Assembly: GCA_900660155.1 (NCBI GenBank)
Contig: CABFPE010000434.1
Coordinates: 413,222-443,755 of the forward strand
Length of the DNA: 30,534 nucleotides
Reading direction: 5' to 3'
Origin: Hofstenia miamia
Taxonomy: Eukaryota > Xenacoelomorpha > Acoela > Hofsteniidae
Position numbers and translations under genes: made by a program. This document shows, piece by piece, positions 9,560 through 17,950 of this stretch. Position 1 is the stretch's first letter. Every line of letters begins with the position of its first letter. Under the pieces are notes generated by a model. That model searched no databases, was not told where the DNA came from, and worked only from the letters and a program-made list of their open reading frames with translations.

Positions 9560-9817
9560 GTGAAGAAGCAGAAACTCTCGCGCAGAGAGAAATGTTGCAT
9601 TCACTGCAAGTCAGAGAACGTAGTGATAACACCCACTGACAGGCAGCAGACCAGAGTCTTTGATTCAGACATGAATTCCATCTTTGTAATGAAGGATCTT
9701 CTGCAATGCGATTTTATTTATGCAAGGCAAGCACTGATCAGCCATCATGCTGATAGCAGTCCAGGATTCTACTCATCGGTTAACATTCACGTGAAAATAA
9801 TGAAAATGTTATTTTAA
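9560..9817 (+). other. GC-richer open frame, unidentified
   Basis: A plus frame of 85 codons (opens at a GTG; contains TDRQQTRVFDSDMNSIF and LLQCDFIYARQAL) lies in a patch clearly richer in GC than its neighbours. It begins just after a good-looking acceptor (cgttttgcag at 9543) but in another frame. The minus strand is also partly open with a CSECNISLC motif. I cannot decide which strand, if either, is coding. It may be a degraded transposase or a pseudogene within the kinase gene intron. Confidence 0.28.
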
Positions 9818-10050
9818 TTCTAGATGATAATTTGAAATCATTAATGTAATTTGAAGATGAGAATTACACGAACTATTGCTGCCACTGTACCGTAGTTAGG
9901 AACCTGCAATTTTTCGTTTCTGTGGCATAGACTTTGGTGGGAGCATGTATGTGCTAGTGTTGTCATATGCTATGATCTATTTGTAAGCTCGGATCAGTGC
10001 CAAATCCGCATAATAATTTTAAGAATAATTTACTAGGAAGGCTGTAGTAC

Positions 10051-10108
10051 TCCATCTCTCAGTGCTAATTTCCATGAATTGGCATATTCATTGGCCTCCA
10101 CATTCGCT
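10051..10108 (-). CDS. Small exon of the kinase gene, most upstream in phase chain
   Basis: 58 bp: one base completing a codon, then 19 codons (ANVEANEYANSWKLALRDG), acceptor caccacaaag, donor GATGGA/GTACTA in phase 0. It joins in frame to 9522. An alternative acceptor two bases on (10106) would give phase 1 instead. The translation is a typical amphipathic helix. It is too short to assign a domain. Confidence 0.45.
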
Positions 10109-10379
10109 CTTTGTGGTGATTTATGGTAATAGACTTACGTAGTTTGCACATAATGGTCGCTATTTTCCGGAGGGTTTTTAAAAATTTATAATTTTTTTAG
10201 TAGTACATACATTTTCAAGTATACACTTTCGGTTATGGAACAAACATATGATAATAAAAATTTTTGTCTCCATTTTTTGAAATTAAAAAGGGAACTTGAC
10301 TGCCGCACCCAGTGCTACAGTAAAAAAACTATTTAATGGTTTTTAACAACATATTAAATCGACTTCATTTATTTTGTAA

Positions 10380-10511
10380 TAATTCTTTATTCCAGTGAAA
10401 CTTCTTTTAATGAACCCCTTTGCTGTATATGCATTTCCAACTGGTTTTGAGCTGGATATATCACTCGATTTATTAGCATGTGGCATTAGTGGGCCTACAT
10501 TTGAACCATGA
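10380..10511. other. Exon-like block open on both strands
   Basis: On the plus strand a strong acceptor (ttctttattccag) at 10395 opens a frame LLLMNPFAVYAFPTGFELDI that ends in TGA at 10509-10511, as a terminal exon would. On the minus strand the same DNA from 10494, after atgtag, reads PLMPHANKSSDISSSKPVGN then AYTAKGFIKRSFTG, which would suit the low-complexity upstream part of the kinase gene but lacks a good donor. Only one can be right, possibly neither. Confidence 0.35.
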
Positions 10512-11211
10512 AATTTATCATTTTTTCATTATAATTACTTGCTATATTAAAATAAATGGAATTTATAATATACCAAATAGTATTGCATTTTCAATAAATT
10601 CCACAAATTATTCTAAAAAATATTATTTTATATCAAAGATATATTAGTTTTAAATAGATTTTATGAAAATGACTTTTACAAAGTTGTTCATAATCTATTT
10701 AACAAATTGTTACCAAATTCTATTACAATACTAAGATATTTTTGCTTTATATATCTTCCGAAAAATGGGTTCAGATAGCTTAAGCTATCAGAGTCGTTTA
10801 TGCTCAAAATACAGCCTACCAATGCCACATGAGGCTTTGATTATTTTGAGAGTTAGCATTAACTTATATTTAGTAATCCATGTCAACTATATTTAAAACT
10901 ACTCATATAAAAACCAGTAGTTGAATTTGAACCATATATTTAGTATCCTAAAACTATTCAAGTTATTTTTTATATACATTTAATCTATTTGGATAAAAAT
11001 TGAAAGGCAATATGGAAAATTATTGCAATTTTGATGTAAATTCCTTTTTGTGTTTGCCCTAGAACATTCCGGATAAGATGGTTGTAGTACTCAATTCATT
11101 TAGTTTATGTTACATGTGCATTTGAAATTATTCTAATGCTAAATAATAGCATGTTGAATTGCATTGTTAATTAATCACTATTGCGGTAAATATATTTAAT
11201 CGAACCAACAG
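10512..11211. other. AT-rich stretch, no gene seen
   Basis: Very AT-rich sequence between the ambiguous block at 10.4 kb and the plus-strand exon at 11.2 kb. No defined element ends or splice-bounded frames were found. Confidence 0.4.
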
Positions 11212-11429
11212 ATGATATGGCATCAAATGCCTTCACTCCCGATACATTTTATCAAAAACCAACAATTCAAACTTTGAAGAATGCTTATATTACAATTTCG
11301 CAGATGGATTATGGATATACAGACTTCACACTGTACCCAACTGGGAAAGTTGTTGAGCACAAACCAGAAGACTATTTCAAATATTCTATACAAGCATTAA
11401 AACAATACAAAAAATCGAAGGAAATGTAA
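11212..11429 (+). CDS. Terminal exon of an unidentified plus-strand gene
   Basis: After a usable acceptor (taatcgaaccaacag) an open frame of 72 codons runs to TAA: two Asp-containing codons, then MASNAFTPDTFYQKP ... NAYITISQMDYGYTDFTLYP ... VVEHKPEDYFKYSIQALKQY. Codon usage and the Lys/Glu/Asp/Tyr-rich composition look like a real soluble protein. It enters in phase 1, so either upstream exons exist on the plus strand or the ATG at 11217 starts a 70-residue protein. I do not recognise the family. It lies between candidate exons of the minus-strand gene, so it may be nested in an intron if that gene extends to 14.8 kb. Confidence 0.55.
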
Positions 11430-12363
11430 CTCAGTAGCAAAGATAAAGACAAGAGCGAAATCCAAGTACTTTTCAAGAAGAGGATGTAAAATTTTGACTA
11501 AAATTGCAAAAAAATATTCGTGCAGTATAATTGAAAGGAAAATCAATGCTTGAATTTTTTATATATAATTCTTAAACTCAAAAAATACCTTATGCTATTT
11601 GAAGGAATTAATTAGTATACGTTTTATAAGTATTCATGTAAAATTTAATTCGACAACACATAGAACATATGTAGTGCATATAGAATATCAGTACATAAGT
11701 AATATGTAACTAAGAATTATACTAAGTATCCATGAGTCCATGAGATTTTTACTATGCTTCTGCGTCGATATTGAAATGAAAAAACCTGTTTATAGAAGTT
11801 AACACATACACAACGGGAATGAATTATGATAAATTTGCAAATAATTTATTGTCTACTTGTCTACTGAATACGCAACTTTTGAAGCATCCCTTGAATTTTT
11901 CTGTTTTGCTCATTCATTAGTTGATTAAATTCTGTATCTCTCAATGGGCTTTGAATGTCTTGATAGCTGCCACAGAAGTTGTAGTGGGGGAGGGAGTTTT
12001 CTAGAACAATGAATTTAGGGGCTTAGAATCCAATTTTTATTAAGTATCCACATGAAAACTTTGGCTGAATTATACTTCACTAGAAGATATCTGCAATTTT
12101 TTAGCTCCTTAGAACATGCGATGTTGGTGTTATCCGTGATAGTTTCCATGACTTCGGAAGGTATCACTTAGCAAAAGACATGTTAAAAGATATCTGTTAC
12201 GTTGTATACATTCAAATTCAATGCTCAATAATGGAACAATAGAATCTTGTTGAAAGATTTTTTAGGGTTTGCAGATAATATTAGGTTTAAAAACTGTTAT
12301 TCATGTTTGAAACTATAATGACCACGTCCTAGTAAGATATTGAGTAATATTACTCACTCTATC
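11430..12363. other. AT-rich stretch, possible 3' UTR then no gene seen
   Basis: The sequence just after 11429 could be 3' untranslated sequence of the plus-strand exon. No frame or element with clear ends was found up to 12363. Confidence 0.35.
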
Positions 12364-12823
12364 CAAAGCTGGAAACGAGTTGGGTCGACTCGCGCGGGTT
12401 TGCAGGTTGACCCCCAACAAAAGTTGTATCATTTGTGCGCGGCCTAAAGTGATTTTTGGCAAGATAAGCTAGGAACAGATGTTACACAGAGTGCATTTAA
12501 CTTAAGTGTTTTGCTCTAGCGAAAAGGCCAATCGTGTAACATACGCTGAAGTCTCTCTCATAAAAGTGTGGAACATCAAGTTGTTCTAAAGAAATCATTG
12601 TAAATATGTTTTTAAATTGTTTTGTTATTGTTTACTTTTTCTCAATATGCAATTGCAAGCATTACAGGTGTTGTTTTGTACGGTTATCGAGACCAACAAA
12701 AATGTGGGTTGGGTTAAAAGAGTTATGATGTTTGAGTTGTGGTTTGAGGTGGGTCTACCCATCAAAGTTGAAGTGGGCTGCGGCTTGGATTGGGTCAAAA
12801 ATATTGACCCATTTCCAGATTTG
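12364..12823. mobile_element. hAT-like non-autonomous element, 460 bp, clear target duplication
   Basis: The left end is CAAAGCTGGAAACG and the reversed right end is CAAATCTGGAAATG. Flanks ACTCTATC (12356-12363) and TCTCTATC (12824-12831) match at 7 of 8, the best target duplication in the window, suggesting a fairly recent insertion. The GC-richer, GGGTTGGGT-rich interior has an open frame (12617-12859) but it runs past the element end and has no transposase motif. A related fragment may lie near 2565-2645. Confidence 0.8.
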
Positions 12824-12831
12824 TCTCTATC

Positions 12832-13689
12832 ATTATTTCATTTTGGTTTAACAACCTGAGATTCACACGTTAAAATTATATTTTAAACAGGTTGTCCTAG
12901 TACATTTCATTGTATCATAGCCAATTCTAATAGTAAAACTAAGAAATGAATTTATTAATGATAGTTATTATGTTCGGACATGGGTACACTAACTAAGGGT
13001 ATCGGGTGGGTACGACATATGAGCTTTAATATAATGAGCAGGTAACTGTAGTAAAATTATCTGCGCCTAGCCGGTGTTGACATGCTTTCCATTTAACACT
13101 ATGTTTATTTTAAATAAGATATTTTTCAAAAACAGAAATTATAGAATTAAAATGTTGAAAAATTAACATATAATGAAAATGAATTGCTTTGAAATTTCAT
13201 TCTTGAGAACTTGTAAAAAACTTCGGGTGCAAGCAAGAAAGTTTTTTTAACGGTGGATTTGTCATTAGTTGTTGCAAAGTGAACCAACAGATATTCGGGC
13301 GGGTACGGGTTCGTCGAGTGCGAGTATCAGAAATACCTTACACACATAGCCCTCGTCTGCAATTACATGCCATAACCTGAGATCAAGAAACATCCATCCT
13401 GTATTTTTAAGTGAACATACATAGAGCCTTGGTTCAGAAAACGATTCATTTATTTTCAAGAATTAATGACATTTCTTTTGAAGATGACGTTATTGGTGAG
13501 CCATAATTTAATGCTTGAGATTGATAATAATTTTCATTATTAATTGTTTAAGCTGCTTATCAACAAGAAGTTTTCTTATTAATAATTTTAAATTCAACAC
13601 TGACATTTGTAATAATTAATTATTACAATCACAAAGTATTTTGAATTAGGGATTCCAATGAATAATATTGAAATTTTGTCTTTAGCAAC
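12832..13689. other. No gene seen
   Basis: AT-rich sequence with two GC-richer motifs (GGGTATCGGGTGGGTACG near 12996 and ATTCGGGCGGGTACGGG near 13291) in the same orientation, so they are not inverted ends of one element. The minus frame 13265-13459 looks like chance. Confidence 0.35.
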
Positions 13690-13840
13690 TATTGAGTTCG
13701 AATTTACGAAAAAACTCAGTTACTGATTCTTCTGCATGAAAGCAACTTAAATGTTTTATAAAATGTGAATTACACCATTTCTGGGAACTATCAATGTAGT
13801 ATTCTGATTGATATATAAATACCCTCATATCAATTTGAAG
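13690..13840 (-). CDS. Candidate exon, unidentified
   Basis: After acceptor gatgagcag a minus frame reads LQIDMRVFIYQSEYYIDSSQ, then KWCNSHFIKHLSCFHAEESV and TEFF. Possible donors are TTTTTTC/GTAAAT (ends 13708) or CAATA/GTTGCT (ends 13690), both phase 1, which would suit the phase-1 entry of the minus reading at 10494. It has no recognised domain. It may belong to the upstream part of the kinase gene or be unrelated. Confidence 0.3.
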
Positions 13841-13875
13841 CTGCTCATCATAGTGTAGTTGTAAAATGCGATACA

Positions 13876-13877
13876 CT

Positions 13878-13909
<32 letters not shown>

Positions 13910-13915
13910 ATATAT
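13876..13915. repeat. (TA)n microsatellite
   Basis: About 40 bp of TA repeats, interrupted once by TACATG. Confidence 0.9.
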
Positions 13916-14515
13916 TCTATTTTATATATATCGCTTAACAATAATTCTGGCCCTAAGGGAATATTTTGCCCCCAACTTAAGCGTTTGTCTGATAACTATA
14001 AACACCGATTTACAAAGTAATAAACAATTTTTTTTCTATGCTAAATTTATATGTTTTTCTGTTAGTTATGAATATTTCTGTTGTATTTTACTATATATTT
14101 GTTACACTATGTATTGATGTAGACATTGTATTTCTTCATTGGAAATAAATATTGCAAGATTGCATGTGCCTTCAAAAATTATGGATGTAATTTTTAGATG
14201 AAATTATTATTAACTTTATACTTTTTTGCTATTGTAATGAATAATAGCGTAAACTACACAAAACTTTCTCACAGAAAAACAACTAAATCTTAAAAACCAA
14301 AATAGATTTATGAGTTTTAGTATCTATTGCTAATACAATATTAACTAACCTTTTGAGTGCATTAAGCGTTTAGCAATACTAATAAGCTAGGTGCCAATAA
14401 ATAGAATAACTACAAATGTCACACAACAAAATGAATGTTAAGTTTGTCAATGCCACAAACAAAGCACAATACGCCAATTCTTTAGACACCACTATGAGAA
14501 ATCATGAAAGTTTAC

Positions 14516-14681
14516 CTTACATGGACATACGCCGATGAGATCGTGCAAAAAGACCACATATCAAAAATGTAGATTTTGAAATCATTGAGAAAATTGCTTT
14601 GTAACACTTTTATTTTAATGGCATTTGCTATTTTATTTTGTATGCCGTGGGATTTGAAGCCCCAATCAAATAAACATCTAA
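14516..14681 (-). CDS. Candidate exon, unidentified
   Basis: 166 bp (2 + 54 codons + 2). Acceptor tcattcttgcaag, strong donor GTAAG/GTAAAC. It reads RCLFDWGFKSHGIQNKIANA, then IKIKVLQSNFLNDFKIYIFD and MWSFCTISSAYVHV. Its phase-1 entry agrees with the 14828-14745 exon across a 63-bp intron. The composition is less convincing than the kinase gene exons and no domain is recognised. Confidence 0.3.
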
Positions 14682-14705
14682 CTTGCAAGAATGACAACAA
14701 ATGTT

Positions 14706-14828
14706 ATTGAAAAAGGTCTTCTGGACTAAAATTTAGTAGCTCACAAAGAGTCTCAAATTTTGAGATGTGGCCATTTTGCATGAACTCCTCGATATTTGTA
14801 GCATTTTGACTTAAGGAAGCAACATTTT
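14706..14828 (-). CDS. Candidate exon, unidentified
   Basis: A good acceptor (aatttcttttag) at 14829 opens NVASLSQNATNIEEFMQNGH, then ISKFETLCELLNFSPEDLFQ, ending in TAA. Two readings are possible: a terminal exon ending at that stop, or an internal exon ending at CTTT/GTGAGC (14745), which splices in frame to 14681-14516. The acidic, helical composition looks coding. The family is unknown. Confidence 0.4.
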
Positions 14829-15079
14829 CTAAAAGAAATTTTTAATTTCTTACATTTTGTATAGATTTTTGTTCATTTAATGGTCAGTAGATGAAAAATT
14901 GGAAGCACAAATATTTATAACAAGTATTTTATTGAACACATAGAGTTGATAAATTGTCAAATTGAAAAACTAAAAATTGCTATAGACCTTCAAATACTAT
15001 TTTATTACAAAATGTAATCTAAAATATTAGAGTTAGTAATAATACAGTGAGCAATGATTACATATCTATACTAATTTCT
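14829..15079. other. No gene seen
   Basis: AT-rich spacer between the last candidate minus-strand exon and the first LINE 3' end. Confidence 0.4.
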
Positions 15080-15210
15080 ATTATAATAAAAATAATAAGG
15101 ATAACAATAATAATAATAGGAGTCAAAGCAATATATTTCTTAAAAGTTACAATTTTAGAGCTACAAACTAAATATACATGTATAATATCAAGGCTACCTC
15201 TAAAGGCCAT
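15080..15210 (-). mobile_element. LINE 3' end with (TTA)n tail, copy 1
   Basis: Read on the minus strand, the sequence ends ATATTGCTTTGACTCC followed by TATTATTATTATTGTTA. The same terminus, TTGCTTTGACTC or TTGCTTTTGATTC plus TTA/TTG repeats, recurs at 16541-16640 and 17044-17090, so it is the 3' end of one LINE family. The body upstream (to about 15370) is degraded and I could not delimit it. Confidence 0.55.
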
Positions 15211-15379
15211 AGAGTAATAAATGCAAAAAATCTAGCGGAGGCAATAATCAAATTATCAAATAGCAAATATTTAGATTTTTTAAACTGCAATCAAAATGAC
15301 TCTTCTGAAAATTACAAATTGAGTATATTTATTATATTTTTTTCAATAATGAGCACCTTAGTATATTCATAGGAGTACA

Positions 15380-15845
15380 AAATGCTAATAGAAATGCTGT
15401 CAGATATATATATGTGAAATGCAAGAATAAATGTTCATTAAACAAATTGCAGCGGAAGGACTGCTTAGGAATGCAATCTGATTAAGTAATCTGCAATTTT
15501 ATCTTGTGATAATGCCCTAAGGGTAGAGAGAAGCTTCTGTTTAATGATTGCATAATAATTGCAATAGCAACCAAATATGATAACCCATAACTTTCAGATA
15601 TGATATTAATACCAACCTTTGGTTTGTATGGGGTATAAATAAGTATCATTGCTTCTTTTGAAAGACATGAGATCTTGAAGATTGGAAGGAGAAAGCCACA
15701 ATGGCCGAAACGTTTATTCCTAAGGCATAATCAAAAGCGGCAACCGACTAAACTTCAGTAGATTTTTGAAGAACGAGAGGAACACGACATAGAAAACAGG
15801 GAAGAACCACCCAGATACGTAAGAACTGAGCCTTGGTGTAGTCTA
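15380..15845. other. Unassigned, partly GC-richer sequence
   Basis: No gene. The block at about 15660-15840 (contains AAAGCCACAATGGCCGAAACG) is richer in GC than its surroundings and looks like repeat or ancient coding material, but no frame of useful length survives and I recognise nothing. Confidence 0.35.
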
Positions 15846-15846
15846 G

Positions 15847-15882
<36 letters not shown>

Positions 15883-16036
15883 GTGTGTGTGTGTGTGTGT
15901 GTGTGTTTATGTATGTGGGGAGTTCAGTGTAAGAANAAATTTTCGAAGGAGTGTAGTGTATTATTGTCATTAAGTATGCATTGTCTGTGAAAGAGGAATG
16001 TTCGCACTTTTTTTCTAAATTTTTTTGTAGTAAATT
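15846..16036 (-). mobile_element. Truncated LINE 3' end: 100-bp block plus CA and (TTA)n tail
   Basis: Read on the minus strand it starts with the last codons and 3' UTR of the LINE at 17.3 kb (16036-15937, identical to 17321-17222 over 100 bp), continues through CTGAACTCCCC and a (CA)n stretch (15906-15882) and ends in (TTA)n (15881-15846). A strongly 5'-truncated copy of the same LINE is the simplest explanation. One undetermined base lies at 15936. Confidence 0.7.
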
Positions 16037-16200
16037 GTGTGTGTGTGTGTGTGTTTTTTTTGGATGGGGGGAGTTCAGTGTAAAAAATCAGTAAATGCGT
16101 TTAGCATGCTTGTGACTCCGATTGTGTTTTGTCGGTGTAAAAGTGCTATTCTTAATATTTTTTCTAATTTTTTTTGTAATTTTTTCCTATTTTAAATCGT
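16037..16200 (-). mobile_element. Second, more diverged LINE 3' UTR copy
   Basis: This repeats the neighbouring plan in diverged form: (GT)n, then ggggggagttcagtgtaa, then agtaaatgcgtttagcatgc and a T-rich stretch ctaattttttttgtaa. It is in the same orientation as the 15846-16036 copy and directly beside it. It lies about 1.1 kb from the parental LINE's 3' end. Confidence 0.5.
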
Positions 16201-16540
16201 TTCAAATATTAGAGGCTGCTCATAGAAAACTAGAGTATGAAGAACTACTGCAAATAAATTTATGTGATTGAGAATTTACTTTTAGTAATTAGCAAGAAAT
16301 GACATTGATTCTCCGAGATATTTATTTTTAAATAAAATTGAAGATGCATGGAATTGTACTTGATATAGGGGGACAAGATATTATACTTTCGTCTATTCCC
16401 TAACGTGATCATGGTTACGTGCAAACTTTAATGTTTTTAATGACCAATTATAAGTTTTTGATAATAAATAGCTGCTTTTTGTGTTAAGATTAATAAATAA
16501 AAATGAACAATAATGATCAGTTACATATTAATTACGAATG

Positions 16541-16598
<58 letters not shown>

Positions 16599-16680
16599 CA
16601 ACAACAAGAGTCAAAGCAAAATATTTGCTAAACCTAAAATAAAATAAAATTTAAACAAATATAACGCTACAATCTAATAA
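16541..16680 (-). mobile_element. LINE 3' end with long (TTA)n(TTG)n tail
   Basis: On the plus strand (AAT)n at 16541-16593 is followed by (AAC)n to 16606, then gagtcaaagcaaaatatttgc. On the minus strand this is the terminus GCAAATATTTTGCTTTGACTC with a microsatellite tail, matching 15118 and 17072. It is probably another 3' end of the same LINE family. The mariner-like MITE at 16689 lies directly behind it. Confidence 0.6.
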
Positions 16681-16688
16681 ACACAATT

Positions 16689-16921
16689 CAGGTTGTCCAT
16701 AAACTCTGGACACAATACAATTTAATAATTTCGGCACTATCTAAATAAGTGAACTTTTTTTCCGGATAAAGTAAATTAGTTTTTTAAATTAACCCTCCAT
16801 ACCCACTAAGAACTATACATTTAATTCTTTCTGGAAGCATGGATGAAAAAAAAATAAATATTTTTGAAGCCCACATTAAAAATAGTTAATTTTCCTGTCT
16901 CCAAACTTTAGGGACACCCTG
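16689..16921. mobile_element. Tc1/mariner-like MITE, 233 bp
   Basis: The left end is CAGGTTGTCCATAAACTCTG and the reversed right end is CAGGGTGTCCCTAAAGTTTG. Over 26 bp they agree at 21. The CAGGGTGTCCC start is typical of Tc1/mariner miniatures. TA follows the right end (16922-16923). The left flank is TT, probably a mutated TA. It has no coding capacity. Confidence 0.7.
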
Positions 16922-17221
16922 TATATAATAATAAAAAAACCAATGTTTGTGTGAATGTTTGTGTAAGTGTTCAATATTATGCGTATGTCTCGACTCTTGA
17001 ATGCATGAAGTATGTTGCTGTCTTCTAGTTTACATTGTATTATAAATAATAATAATAATAATAATAAATAAGAATCAAAAGCAATTTTTTGCAAAAATCT
17101 TTGGTACAAGACTATAAACTAAAAACTATTTACAAAATAATAGTAACATATACATATATAATTGTGTGGTGTGTGTTTGTTGGGGATGTGTGTGTGTGTG
17201 TACATTATCTAGGATCATACG

Positions 17222-17321
17222 AAATTTTCGAAGGAGTGTAGTGTATTATTGTCATTAAGTATGCATTGTCTGTGAAAGAGGAATGTTCGCACTTTTTTTC
17301 TAAATTTTTTTGTAGTAAATT
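17222..17321. repeat. 100-bp exact direct repeat (partner 15937-16036)
   Basis: The 3' end of the LINE coding region and the start of its 3' UTR, base-for-base identical to 15937-16036 as far as I can read. It begins aaattttcgaaggagtgtag and ends with a ttttttgtagtaaatt stretch. Confidence 0.9.
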
Positions 17322-17950
17322 TCCATTTTAATTTCATGGTATAAGTTATTCCAAATTTTAGTTGCCATGTGGTGAAAACTATTTGAATGTTTATCTAAGC
17401 ATAAAATTTTTTGAGAACGTTCATTTAACTTAATATATTGTTTTAAAAATGAAAGAGAAGGTGTACCAGATTTACACTTAAATAATATTGATACCATATG
17501 CATTTGAATTCTGTAATAAGGAGCTAATATTTTATATTGAATTCGATAAACGGATGAACTGTCATGTTTTTGCGCAAAGTTAAGTGTTTTAAGAGACCAA
17601 TTGAAAGTTTTAGACAGAAGTATTAGATATTTTGAATTTATGTTTGTAAAGAGAAATGAGTAATATTGAAAATGAGATAAACAAAAAGAATTTATTAATT
17701 GTTTGTGATATATATTTGAGACGTTTCGCAGATGGTAAAGATACCTAATTCCAAAAGCAATTTTTTTAATTTTAGTCATTAAAAATTGTTCGAAATTTAA
17801 ATCATTGTCAATCTCAACACCTAAATAATTTATTGATTCACTTTGCTTTATTGGTACTTGATTTATATTTAGTTCAATGTTTTTTGTGAGATTTTTAAAT
17901 GTTTTAGGCGAGAAAATTATAAATTGTGTTTTTTCAATATTTACTTTCAA
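17300..17950 (-). pseudogene. LINE reverse transcriptase, C-terminal part
   Basis: 216 codons remain open. The first residues (KVNIEKTQFIIFSPK) are the RT palm/thumb border after the YADD box, followed by INYLGVEIDNDLNF, typical of CR1/L2/Jockey RTs. The C-terminus ends with the usual W-N-L motif (ATKIWNNLYHEI) before TAG. The YADD box lies just upstream at 18058-18047. The openness of this section suggests moderate age. Confidence 0.85.

Larger units (their letters stand above)
1606..10108 (-). other. Gene model: death-fold-like plus MAP3K-type kinase, 8 exons
   Basis: A hand-built host gene, N to C terminus from high to low coordinates: 10108-10051, 9522-9400, 8478-8437, 7777-7717, 6863-6680, 4811-4672, 2126-1969 and 1758-1606. 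The junction phases read 0, 0, 0, 1, 2, 1, 0 and every donor matches the following acceptor. All introns use GT-AG except the last, which needs a GC donor. The model gives about 290 residues: a low-complexity, Pro/His-rich start, a helical middle resembling a death-fold domain, a Ser/Thr/Asp-rich linker, then the N-lobe of a Ser/Thr kinase. The first exon is not a start exon and the kinase is incomplete, so both ends are missing. Likely role, by inference: a cytoplasmic signalling kinase feeding a MAP kinase cascade, with the death-fold part acting as adaptor. The kinase exon is secure. The chain of small exons rests on phase agreement and translation quality only. Confidence 0.55.

Noticed and set aside
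9420-9660. Minus-strand CSECNISLC with a downstream HT, resembling the C-terminal zinc motif of piggyBac transposases.
   Set aside because: The motif is spread over different frames with cysteines missing, and no DDE core is visible upstream. The match is too weak to call.
12985-13310. GGGTATCGGGTGGGTACG and ATTCGGGCGGGTACGGG considered as terminal repeats of an element.
   Set aside because: They are in the same orientation, similarity stops after about 15 bases, and I see no matching flanks.
13866-14117. 83-codon plus-strand frame.
   Set aside because: It begins inside a (TA)n microsatellite (Tyr-Ile repeats) and has no recognisable content.
15882-16052. GT/AAT repeat runs considered as a CRISPR or satellite array.
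   Set aside because: They are microsatellite parts of LINE 3' ends. There are no spaced repeats or satellite-length units.
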